NCBI GenBank assembly: GCA_934271065.1
Contig: CAKQQQ010000003.1
Coordinates: forward strand, 171,736 to 235,735
Length of the DNA: 64,000 bases
Source of the DNA: an uncultured Clostridia bacterium
Lineage (GTDB): Bacteria; Bacillota; Clostridia; Christensenellales; Borkfalkiaceae
Direction: 5' to 3'
Position numbers and translations under genes: made by a program. The notes below the pieces were generated by a model, which did not search any database, had not been told where the DNA came from, and was given only the letters and a program-made list of their open reading frames with translations. This document shows positions 1 to 7,839 of this stretch, one piece after another (the stretch's first letter is position 1; every line of letters starts with the position of its first letter).

Positions 1-1336
1 AATAGGGCAGTTTAAGCACGCGCGCCACGTCCTTGACGGCGTTTTTCGCCGCCATCGTGCCGAAAGTGACTATCTTGCACACTCTGTCGTAGCCGTACTT
101 GCGTCTGACGTAATCTATTACTTCCTGACGGCGGCTGTCTTCGAAGTCTACGTCGAAGTCGGGCGCGGAAACGCGCTCGGGGTTAAGAAACCGCTCGAAA
201 TAAAGGTCGTATTTAATGGGATCGATGTTGGTTATGCCGATAAGGTAGGCGACTATCGAGCCTGCGCCCGATCCGCGCCCCGGACCTACCGAAATGCCCA
301 TTTTCCGCGCGGCGTTGATATAGTCCCAGACTATCAGAAAGTACTCTATAAAGCCTTGTTTCTGTATTACCGCGAGTTCGCTTTCTATACGGTCGCGTAT
401 TTCGGGCGTCTCTTCGCCGTACTTTTTCTTAACGCCTTCGTCTATCAGTTTGCGGATATAGACGGTAGGCTCTTCGCCCGTTTCGGGTATATAGTGCGGA
501 AACATATAATGCCCGTACACGAACCCGAAATTGCATTTGTCCGCTATTTCCAGCGTGTTGGTTATCGCTTCCGAATCGTCCTTGAACAGGGCGGACATCT
601 CTTCTTCGGTTTTAAGGTAAAACTCGTCGTTGGGGAAGCGCATACGGTTAGGATCGTCGTAGTCCGCGCCCGTCTGAACGCATAAAAGAACGTCCTGCGA
701 TCTCGCGTCGCTCTTTTCGACGTAATGCACGTCGTTCGTCGCGACGAGTTTTATACCGTATTTTTTCGAGTAAACGCGCAGGTACTTGTTGACTTCCGCC
801 TGTTCGGGTATGCCGTGGTCCTGCATTTCGAGATAGAAGTCGTCGCCGAACACGCCCTTGTACCATTCCACGAGCCGTTCTGCGCGGTCGAATTCGCGCC
901 CGACGATCGCGCGCGGAATTTCGCCCGCCAGACACGCCGAAAGACATATAAGCCCTTCGCTGTGTTCTGCCAAAATCTTGCGGTCGATTCTCGGTTTATA
1001 GTGGAAGCCGTCGCGGAACGCCACGGCGTTAAGATAGGCGATGTTTTTATAGCCCGTTTCGTTTTTGCAAAGGAGCACGAGATGGTTAAGTCTCGGCTTG
1101 CCTTCGTGGCAGGTAAGGTCGTCGCAGACGTAAAATTCCGTACCTATAATCGCCTTGATGCCGACCTTGTCGCACGCGTCGAAAAACGCGACCGCGCCGT
1201 ACATATTGCCGTGATCGGTTATGGCAAGCGCGGGCATTCCGAGCGCTTTCGCTCTTTTGGTAACGGCGTTTATTCTCGCCGCTCCGTCGAGAATGCTGTA
1301 TTCGGTATGAACGTGTAAATGTACGAAATTACCCAT
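1..1336 (-). CDS. dnaE: DNA polymerase III alpha subunit, N-terminal 445 residues (cut by window edge)
   Basis: Catalytic subunit of the replicative DNA polymerase (C family, DnaE type). On the minus strand the frame opens with MGNFVHLHVHTEYSILDGA, the PHP-domain signature at the N-terminus, followed by ITDHGNMYG. Farther in are GPGRGSGAG (about residue 350) and PDFDVDFED (about residue 395), which carries catalytic aspartates of the palm. The frame runs open to base 1, so the rest of the roughly 1,150-residue family length lies outside. ATG at 1336 is preceded by AAGGA six bases upstream. It lies 23 bp downstream of hemW on the same strand, so it is probably co-transcribed with lepA-hemW. 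PHP-first order and no N-terminal exonuclease argue for DnaE rather than PolC. Confidence 0.95.
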   Translation of the reverse strand, partial: MGNFVHLHVHTEYSILDGAARINAVTKRAKALGMPALAITDHGNMYGAVAFFDACDKVGIKAIIGTEFYVCDDLTCHEGKPRLNHLVLLCKNETGYKNIAYLNAVAFRDGFHYKPRIDRKILAEHSEGLICLSACLAGEIPRAIVGREFDRAERLVEWYKGVFGDDFYLEMQDHGIPEQAEVNKYLRVYSKKYGIKLVATNDVHYVEKSDARSQDVLLCVQTGADYDDPNRMRFPNDEFYLKTEEEMSALFKDDSEAITNTLEIADKCNFGFVYGHYMFPHYIPETGEEPTVYIRKLIDEGVKKKYGEETPEIRDRIESELAVIQKQGFIEYFLIVWDYINAARKMGISVGPGRGSGAGSIVAYLIGITNIDPIKYDLYFERFLNPERVSAPDFDVDFEDSRRQEVIDYVRRKYGYDRVCKIVTFGTMAAKNAVKDVARVLKLPY

Positions 1337-1359
1337 AGCGTCCTTAGTCTGATTTCAGG

Positions 1360-2469
1360 TCAGTCCATAAAATTGATGATTACGTCGTTCTGAACGAACA
1401 GGTATTCGGGTTTTATCGAAAGCCTTTCGTCCGTAACGTCGAGATGTTTTTCGGAGAGTTTGATTTTCTCCGCGTATTTTTTCGTAAAATCGGTATTAAA
1501 TCGTCGGTTGAAGTCCGCGAAGTTTACGCCGTCGGTCGTGCGGAGCGCAAGCATAATATACTCGAACTCGCGTTCGTCGCCTTCAATCTCTTCCGAGAAG
1601 ATTTCGGCGACCTTACCGCGCAGTATGCACGCGACGTACTCGTCTATTTTTTCGGTGTTGGTAAACCGCCGTTCGCCTATGAACGACGAAGCGGAAACGC
1701 CGAAGCCGATATACTGCCCGCGTTGCCAGTAGTTGGCGTTGTGCCGCGAACGGTAACCGTCTTTCGCGAAGTTGGAGACTTCGTAACGCTTAAATCCGTT
1801 TTCTTCGAGATATTTTACGGCGTCGTCGTAAAGGTCTGCCACTTCGTCTTCGTCGGGCAGGTCTCCGTTAAGGTATCTGCCGTACATTATAGTGCCTTCT
1901 TCGGGTTTGAGCGCGTAGCACGAAATATGTTTCGCGCCGCCTTTAATCGCAAGGTCGATAGTGGCTCTCACGTCGTCTTTGGTCTGATTTTCAAGCCCTA
2001 TCATCACGTCCGCGCTGACGTTTTTGCCTTTAAGCAACTCGCAGGCGTAGAGAAAGTCTTTCGTATCGTGTATACGGTTAAGACTGCGCAGCATTTTGTC
2101 GTCCGCGCTCTGTAACCCCACGCTGAATCGGTTGAACCCCGCATTTTCGTACGCTTTTACCTTTTCGGGCGAGAGAGTGCCGGGGTTTATTTCGAGCGTT
2201 ATTTCCGCGTCGTCCGTAATTTTGTAAAGTCTGCGCAGTTGTTTCATCGCGCCGACTATATACCGTTCGTCGACGAACGACGGAGTGCCGCCCCCGAAGT
2301 AAACCGTGTCGAACTCGTAATTTTCAAGCGATTGCGCCCTGCCTTTCATCTCTTTGTACAGACAGCCGAAATAAATTTCCGCCTTGCCGATTTCTTTGGG
2401 GTAAGACGCGAAGTCGCAATATATGCATTTGCTTTTGCAAAAGGGAACGTGTACGTAAATGCCGCTCAT
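1360..2469 (-). CDS. hemW: HemW-type radical SAM protein (heme chaperone)
   Basis: A 369-residue radical SAM protein of the HemN/HemW family. The cluster motif CKSKCIYC (CxxxCxxC) lies within the first 20 residues after MSGIYVHVPF, followed by the glycine-rich YFGGGTPS and SVGLQS. HemW proteins bind heme and are thought to deliver it. Older annotation as coproporphyrinogen oxidase is usually wrong for this short type. I chose ATG 2469 because it starts immediately before the conserved region. A longer in-frame start at 2577 lies inside lepA and would add a basic, non-conserved tail. It begins one base after the lepA stop, so the two are translationally coupled. A lepA-hemW order is common in Bacillota. 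Confidence 0.93.
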   Translation of the reverse strand: MSGIYVHVPFCKSKCIYCDFASYPKEIGKAEIYFGCLYKEMKGRAQSLENYEFDTVYFGGGTPSFVDERYIVGAMKQLRRLYKITDDAEITLEINPGTLSPEKVKAYENAGFNRFSVGLQSADDKMLRSLNRIHDTKDFLYACELLKGKNVSADVMIGLENQTKDDVRATIDLAIKGGAKHISCYALKPEEGTIMYGRYLNGDLPDEDEVADLYDDAVKYLEENGFKRYEVSNFAKDGYRSRHNANYWQRGQYIGFGVSASSFIGERRFTNTEKIDEYVACILRGKVAEIFSEEIEGDEREFEYIMLALRTTDGVNFADFNRRFNTDFTKKYAEKIKLSEKHLDVTDERLSIKPEYLFVQNDVIINFMD

Positions 2470-2470
2470 T

Positions 2471-4288
2471 TTACTTGTCCTGACTGTCGATTTTAAGTAT
2501 CGACATAAACGCTTCGCTCGGAACTTCCACAGAACCGAGTTGCCGCATTTTCTTTTTGCCTTCTTTCTGCTTTTCAAGCAGTTTTTTCTTACGCGTTATA
2601 TCGCCGCCGTAGCACTTTGCGAGAACGTCTTTGCGCAGGGCTTTGATAGTCTCTCTCGCGATTATTTTGCCGCCGACCGCCGCCTGAACGGGTATTTCGA
2701 ACATCTGGCGAGGAATAACGTCTTTAAGTCTTTCCGCCAACGCTCTGCCGCGCGCGTAAGCCTTGTCTTTATGCACTATTATCGACAGCGCGTCGCACAC
2801 GTCGCCGTTGAGCATCATATCGAGTTTTACGAGATCGCTTTTTTCGTAGCCGGAAATTTCGTAGTCGAACGACGCGTACCCGCGCGTGCGGCTTTTAAGC
2901 CCGTCGAAGAAGTCGAAAATTATCTCGTTGAGCGGGAGTTTATAGTTGAGTTTTACCCTTTTCGCATCAAGGTAAGTCATATCGGTGAACACGCCGCGTT
3001 TTTCCTGACACAATTCCATTATCGCGCCGACGTAATCGGGCGGGGTGTATATATCCGCGTGGATTATCGGCTCTTCGCAATAGTCTATATATGATACGTC
3101 GGGGAAGCGGCTCGGATTGTCCACCACCAGAACTTCGCCGTCGGTCTTATGCACTTTGTACGATACCGACGGAGCGGTGGTAATTATTTCGAGATCGAAC
3201 TCGCGTTCTATACGCTCCTGAATGATTTCCATATGCAGAAGCCCGAGAAACCCGCATCTGAACCCGAACCCGAGCGCGGCGGAGTTGTCCGGCTCGAAAG
3301 TGAGCGACGCGTCGTTGAGTTTAAGTTTAAGCAAAGCGTCTTTAAGGTCGTTGAATTTGCTTCCGTCAAGCGGGTAAATACCCGAAAATACGACGGGCTG
3401 AACCTTTTTATAGCCGGGCAGGGGGTGGGACGCGGGGTTGTTCGCGTCGGTTATCGTATCGCCGACGGCTACGTCTTCTATGTTTTTAATGCTTGCCGCT
3501 ATATACCCTACTTCGCCCGCCGAAAGCGATTTTTTCGCGACGAGACGGGGGTTGAACGTGCCTACTTCGGTAACGTCGAACTGTTTGCTGCCCGTAAAAG
3601 TCTTTATCCGCACGCCTTCGCTTACCGTTCCGTCCATTATCCTTACGAAACATATTACGCCCTTGAAGTTGTCGTAATAACTGTCGAATATGAGCGCGGA
3701 CAGCGGCGCGTCGTCGTCGCCGACGGGCGGGGGAACGAGTTTTACCACCTGTTCGAGAACCTGATCTATATTAGTGCCGTTTTTGGCGGAGATGCGGGGC
3801 GCGTCCGCGCCGTCGAGACCGATTACGTCTTCTATTTCTTTGGCTACCGCGTCGGGATCTGCCGAAGCGAGATCGATTTTGTTTATGACGGGTACTATTT
3901 CGAGATTGTTGTCAAGCGCGAGATAGCAGTTGGCAAGCGTCTGCGCTTCTATGCCCTGCGTGGCGTCTACTATGAGTATCGCGCCTTCGCACGCGGCGAG
4001 CGACCGCGAAACTTCGTAAGTGAAGTCGACGTGGCCGGGCGTGTCGATAAGGTTAAAGATATAGTCTTTTCCGTCCTTTGCCGTGTACGCCATTCTGACG
4101 GGCGTGAGTTTTATGGTAATGCCGCGTTCTCTTTCAAGGTCCATCGAATCGAGAAGTTGGTCTTCCATATCCCTTTCCGCCACTTGCCCCGTGATTTCCA
4201 TAATACGGTCCGCAAGAGTGGATTTGCCGTGATCGATATGCGCGACTATACAAAAATTTCTTATATTTTCTTTGGCTTTTCTTGCCAC
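2471..4288 (-). CDS. lepA: Elongation factor 4 (LepA)
   Basis: A 605-residue translational GTPase that acts on the ribosome (EF4, proposed back-translocase or initiation fidelity factor). G1 AHIDHGKSTLADRI, G3 DTPGHVDF and G4 NKID are all intact, and the EF4-typical C-terminal region (KMRQLGSVEVP) is present. Length matches the family (about 600). Translation starts at GTG 4288 (GTG GCA AGA AAA), preceded by AAGGAG about 11 bases upstream. Its own promoter lies at 4329-4357. It is the first gene of a lepA-hemW-dnaE transcription unit on the minus strand. Confidence 0.97.
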   Translation of the reverse strand: MARKAKENIRNFCIVAHIDHGKSTLADRIMEITGQVAERDMEDQLLDSMDLERERGITIKLTPVRMAYTAKDGKDYIFNLIDTPGHVDFTYEVSRSLAACEGAILIVDATQGIEAQTLANCYLALDNNLEIVPVINKIDLASADPDAVAKEIEDVIGLDGADAPRISAKNGTNIDQVLEQVVKLVPPPVGDDDAPLSALIFDSYYDNFKGVICFVRIMDGTVSEGVRIKTFTGSKQFDVTEVGTFNPRLVAKKSLSAGEVGYIAASIKNIEDVAVGDTITDANNPASHPLPGYKKVQPVVFSGIYPLDGSKFNDLKDALLKLKLNDASLTFEPDNSAALGFGFRCGFLGLLHMEIIQERIEREFDLEIITTAPSVSYKVHKTDGEVLVVDNPSRFPDVSYIDYCEEPIIHADIYTPPDYVGAIMELCQEKRGVFTDMTYLDAKRVKLNYKLPLNEIIFDFFDGLKSRTRGYASFDYEISGYEKSDLVKLDMMLNGDVCDALSIIVHKDKAYARGRALAERLKDVIPRQMFEIPVQAAVGGKIIARETIKALRKDVLAKCYGGDITRKKKLLEKQKEGKKKMRQLGSVEVPSEAFMSILKIDSQDK

Positions 4289-4328
4289 GGGGAATAAATC
4301 TCCTTAAAGTCGGTAATTCTTCGTGTAT

Positions 4329-4357
4329 AGTATATATAAAAACTCCGAATTTTGCAA
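4329..4357 (-). promoter_or_regulatory. Sigma-70-type promoter of lepA-hemW-dnaE
   Basis: On the minus strand, TTGCAA (4357-4352) and TATACT (4334-4329) are separated by 17 bp. The predicted start near 4322 gives a leader of about 34 nt that contains the AAGGAG site of lepA. Confidence 0.75.
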
Positions 4358-4400
4358 GTCATTTAAGGCGGATTGTTTATATATTTATTCGCGCGAACGA

Positions 4401-4430
4401 TTGACAAACGCTTTTCGGGGGCGGTATAAT
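4401..4430 (+). promoter_or_regulatory. Consensus sigma-70-type promoter, gdpD-copA unit
   Basis: TTGACA (4401-4406) and TATAAT (4425-4430) are both perfect consensus hexamers, 18 bp apart. The predicted start is near 4437, 26 nt before the ATG of the phosphodiesterase gene. It is divergent from the lepA promoter. Confidence 0.85.
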
Positions 4431-4462
4431 ACGGCTGTAAAAACGAAAAGGCAGGGCTTTTT

Positions 4463-5188
4463 ATGAAAACGAGAATAACCGACGATTTCTGGCTGATGAA
4501 ATCGCCCGTGGCGCACAGGGGGCTGCACGACGAAACTATACCCGAAAACAGCCGCGCCGCGTTTGAAAACGCCGTAAAACACGGCTATCCGATAGAGACC
4601 GATATTCAACTTACCAAAGACGGCGTACCCGTGATTTTCCACGACGCGAATATGAAACGAATGACGGGCGAAGACGTTGCCGTCAGTTCGGTAACGCTCG
4701 AAGAAGTGCGCCGTATGCGGCTTGCGGGTACTAACGAAGGGATAATGACCGCGGAAGAGTTTTTTCGGTTCGTCGACGGAAGAGTTCCGCTCGTAATCGA
4801 GTATAAAACCCAGCCCGACAAAGAGACGATAGTGGATAAAACTCTGCCGTATCTCGACGCGTATAAGGGCGAATTCGTCGTTCAGTCGTTCGATCCGTTG
4901 ATCGTCAGAACGTTAAGATTGCGCCGCCCGCAGTTCATACGCGGTCAACTGATCTGCAAAGACAGGCATAAAGACCAGAAATTTTTAATCGACAGGGCTT
5001 TGGCTCACGGATTTTTCAACTTCCTGTCCAAACCCGATTTTATAAATATGAACGTAAACTATCTGCCTGTTTCGCGCGCTATGCGCAGGGGCAAAAAACT
5101 CGTGTGCTGGACGATCCGTACCGAAGAAGAAAGACGGAAAGCCGAAAAGTACGCGGACAACTATATTTTTGAAAATATCCGCCCGTGA
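4463..5188 (+). CDS. Glycerophosphodiester phosphodiesterase family protein
   Basis: A 241-residue cytoplasmic TIM-barrel phosphodiesterase of the GDPD family, which hydrolyses glycerophosphodiesters to glycerol-3-phosphate and an alcohol. HRGLHD, PENSRAAF and the metal-binding ETDIQLTKDG...PVIFHD are present in order in the first 60 residues, and the family ending CWTIRTEEE sits near residue 210. There is no signal peptide, so it acts inside the cell. It is preceded by a consensus promoter at 4401 and followed 27 bp later by the copper ATPase, probably in the same transcript. The two functions are not obviously related. Confidence 0.9.
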   Translation: MKTRITDDFWLMKSPVAHRGLHDETIPENSRAAFENAVKHGYPIETDIQLTKDGVPVIFHDANMKRMTGEDVAVSSVTLEEVRRMRLAGTNEGIMTAEEFFRFVDGRVPLVIEYKTQPDKETIVDKTLPYLDAYKGEFVVQSFDPLIVRTLRLRRPQFIRGQLICKDRHKDQKFLIDRALAHGFFNFLSKPDFINMNVNYLPVSRAMRRGKKLVCWTIRTEEERRKAEKYADNYIFENIRP

Positions 5189-5215
5189 TTTTCGCGGCGG
5201 GATCGTCGGAGAAAG

Positions 5216-7669
5216 ATGAAGTACGATTATACCGTTGAAGGAATGACTTGCTCCGCCTGCTCGGCGCGAGTCGAAAAATGCGTTAAAAAAATAGAAGGCG
5301 TGGAGTCCGCGTCGGTCAATCTGCTGACGGGCGCGCTTTGCGTTACGGCGGAGACCGACCTTACCGCCGAAATAAGCAAAGCCGTAACCGCAGAAGGCTA
5401 TAAGGTAAAAATCGGCTTTGACCGCGCGCGCGGCTCGGGGCGGCAGAACGCGCTGAAAAAGCGGCTGATAATATCCCTGCCGCTCGTCGCGTTTTTAATG
5501 TATATCGCGATGGGTTCTATGATAGGTGTTCCCGTGCCGTGGTTTCTCGACGCGATGAATATGAAAGGCGCGGTTTACGGTCTGGCGGCGCAGGCGGTAG
5601 TGGCGGCGGCGATAATAGCCGTCAACTTCGAATACTATTCCAAGGGTTTCAAAAATCTGTTTACGCTGAAACCTAATATGGACAGTCTCGTCGCGCTCGG
5701 CTCGTCGGCGTCGTTTTTATACGGAATATTTTCGGCGGCGGTTATCGTAAAGGGCAGCGTAACGGGCGATCACGCGCTTATGGAACGGTATATGAATAAC
5801 CTTTATTTCGAAGGTTCGGCGATGATAGTCGCGCTTATAACGCTCGGTAAGTTTTTAGAAGAAAAGTCCAAAAACAAGACCACTTCCGCGATAGGCAAAC
5901 TGCTTGAATTAGCCCCCGATAAGGCGATTATCGAAATAAACGGCGAAGAAAAGGAAATCCCTTCGCAGGATATAAAAAAAGGCGATATGGTAATACTCAA
6001 AGACGGCGCGAGAGTGCCTTGCGACGGCTCGGTTATTTTCGGCGACGGCTACGCCGACGAGTCGGCTATAACCGGCGAGAGTATGCCCGTTTACAAAAAA
6101 ATCGGCGATAAAGTCGTCGGCGGAACGTCGTTTAGCGGCGGGTATATAAAGTTCGCGGCGGAGAACGTCGGCGAAGACAGCGCGGTATATAAGATAGTGC
6201 GGCTCGTCGAAGACGCCAACTCCACGAAAGTGCCGATAGCGAAGATCGCGGATAAGGTTTCGGGCGTGTTCGTACCCGTGGTAACGGGCATCGCCTTGCT
6301 TGCGTTCGCGTGCTGGATGATTGCGGGGTACGGGGTATCCTTCGCGATAAACGTCGCGGTGTCCGTACTCGTGGTGTCCTGCCCCTGCGCGCTCGGGCTT
6401 GCCACGCCCGTCGCGCTGATGGTGGGTACGGGCAAAGCCGCCGAACGCGGAATACTGTTCAAGAGCGGCGAAGCCCTGCAAAAACTCTCGACGGTCGATA
6501 CCGTTCTTCTCGACAAGACGGGTACGCTTACCGCAAACGAGCCGAAAGTAACCAAAACGGTCGCGTTCTCGGGCGACGAAAACGCGATGATATTTTACGC
6601 CGCGTCCGCCGAGACGGGCAGTTCGCACCCGCTTGCGAAGCCCGTTATCGGTCTGGCGGAAAGTCGCGGAATATCTCTTGCCGCGGCGCGAGACTACGCC
6701 GCCGAAGCCGGCAGGGGCATAAGCGCGAATATAAACGGCGAAAAAGTCGCGGTCGGTAACTACGCGTTTATAGCCGATAACGTAGACGCGAACGACGAAA
6801 ATCTTAACCCGGCAAGGGCGGCGAAAGAAGAAAACCCGACGGTCTTATTCGTAGCGGTCGGCGGAAAACTCGCGGGGTATACGGTCGTGGAAGACGTCTT
6901 GTCCGAAAACGCGAAAAGGGCGGTAAAAGCCTTTAAGAACAAGGGTATGCGCGTGATAATGCTCACGGGCGACAACGAACGCGCCGCAAAAAAGGTCGCG
7001 GACGAACTCGGTATAGAATACAGAGCCGAAGTCCTGCCCGAAGACAAGTACGCCGAAGTCGTAAAATATACGTCGGGCGGCAGAAAAACGCTTATGATAG
7101 GCGACGGCGTGAACGACGCGCCCGCGCTTACGGCGGCGTACGTCGGTATGGCGATCGGCGCGGGTACGGACGTGGCGATCGAGAGCGCGGACGCCGTGCT
7201 TATCAAAAACGATCTGTCCGACGCGGTCGAAGCGGTAAATCTCGGTAAAAAGACGATGCGTAACGTAAAAGAAAACCTTTTCTGGGCGTTCGTCTATAAT
7301 ATAATATTGATACCCGTAGCGTGCGGAGCGTTGTATATTCCGTTCGGAATACTTATGAATCCCGTGTACGCGTCGGCGGCGATGAGTTTGTCGAGCGTGT
7401 CGGTCGTTCTTAACGCGTTAAGGCTGAATTTAAGCAAAAAGGAGAGAAAGATTATGAAAAAAGGCAAAATTACGGTAGTTATCGACGGAATGTCGTGCGA
7501 ACATTGCAAGAAGCGCGTGGAACAGGCGTTGAGCGCGCTCGGCGCGGCGGCGAACGTCGAACTTAAAAAGAAACGCGCGATTATCGACGGCGACTTATTA
7601 ACCGACGAACAAATCGTCGGGGCGATTACCGACGCGGGGTATTCCGTCAAAAAAATCGAACGCGACTAA
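5216..7669 (+). CDS. copA: Copper-exporting P1B-type ATPase with C-terminal fused CopZ-like domain
   Basis: An 817-residue heavy-metal P-type ATPase in the cytoplasmic membrane. In order: an N-terminal HMA domain with GMTCSACSARVEK, transmembrane helices, the CPC metal motif at residues 389-391, phosphorylation motif DKTGTLT at D433, SSHPLA in the nucleotide domain, GDGVNDAPA, and two last membrane helices. Unusually, after the last helices (about residue 740) the frame continues into a second HMA domain with GMSCEHCKKRVEQ. This closely resembles a free CopZ copper chaperone. At the junction an in-frame ATG (M747) has its own Shine-Dalgarno site, so a 71-residue CopZ could also be made separately. 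The CPC motif and Cys-xx-Cys HMA domains indicate Cu(I). No copper repressor gene is adjacent. Confidence 0.95.
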   Translation: MKYDYTVEGMTCSACSARVEKCVKKIEGVESASVNLLTGALCVTAETDLTAEISKAVTAEGYKVKIGFDRARGSGRQNALKKRLIISLPLVAFLMYIAMGSMIGVPVPWFLDAMNMKGAVYGLAAQAVVAAAIIAVNFEYYSKGFKNLFTLKPNMDSLVALGSSASFLYGIFSAAVIVKGSVTGDHALMERYMNNLYFEGSAMIVALITLGKFLEEKSKNKTTSAIGKLLELAPDKAIIEINGEEKEIPSQDIKKGDMVILKDGARVPCDGSVIFGDGYADESAITGESMPVYKKIGDKVVGGTSFSGGYIKFAAENVGEDSAVYKIVRLVEDANSTKVPIAKIADKVSGVFVPVVTGIALLAFACWMIAGYGVSFAINVAVSVLVVSCPCALGLATPVALMVGTGKAAERGILFKSGEALQKLSTVDTVLLDKTGTLTANEPKVTKTVAFSGDENAMIFYAASAETGSSHPLAKPVIGLAESRGISLAAARDYAAEAGRGISANINGEKVAVGNYAFIADNVDANDENLNPARAAKEENPTVLFVAVGGKLAGYTVVEDVLSENAKRAVKAFKNKGMRVIMLTGDNERAAKKVADELGIEYRAEVLPEDKYAEVVKYTSGGRKTLMIGDGVNDAPALTAAYVGMAIGAGTDVAIESADAVLIKNDLSDAVEAVNLGKKTMRNVKENLFWAFVYNIILIPVACGALYIPFGILMNPVYASAAMSLSSVSVVLNALRLNLSKKERKIMKKGKITVVIDGMSCEHCKKRVEQALSALGAAANVELKKKRAIIDGDLLTDEQIVGAITDAGYSVKKIERD
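7439..7456 (+). promoter_or_regulatory. copZ: Internal ribosome binding site and start codon for a CopZ-like protein
   Basis: Inside the copA frame, AAGGAG (7439-7444) lies 9 nt before an ATG at 7454-7456. That ATG is in frame and begins MKKGKITVVIDGMSCEHC, a complete 71-residue HMA domain ending at 7669. The site is what one expects at the start of an independent copZ gene, so the fusion may have arisen by loss of the copA stop codon. Confidence 0.6.
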
Positions 7670-7680
7670 AATAAGAAAAA

Positions 7681-7738
7681 TACGGGCGGAGACGATCTCG
7701 TTCGGCGCGGCGCGCCGCGCCCGTTATTTTTTTTGTAA
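7681..7738 (+). terminator. Intrinsic terminator after copA
   Basis: ACGGGCG pairs with CGCCCGT across a GC-rich interior that itself can fold (GGCGCGGCGCGCC), and a run of eight T follows. It lies 12 bp after the copA stop. Confidence 0.65.
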
Positions 7739-7755
7739 AAATTTCTTAAAAGGGG

Positions 7756-7784
7756 TTGAAATTCGGGTTCTCGCGTTGTATAAT
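7756..7784 (+). promoter_or_regulatory. Promoter of the EF-G-like gene
   Basis: TTGAAA (7756-7761), a 17-bp spacer and TATAAT (7779-7784). The leader holds a 7-bp hairpin CGGTAAC-GTC-GTTACCG at 7794-7810, then AAGGAAGAG before the ATG at 7840. Confidence 0.8.
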
Positions 7785-7839
7785 CTTAATAACGGTAACG
7801 TCGTTACCGCAGGATATCTGATAAAGGAAGAGACAAAAA

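Noticed and set aside
356..1318. Long open frames on the plus strand at 356-685 and 725-1318
   Set aside because: They are antisense to the convincing dnaE frame, which has PHP and polymerase motifs. Their translations have no motifs and reflect the codon bias of the real gene.
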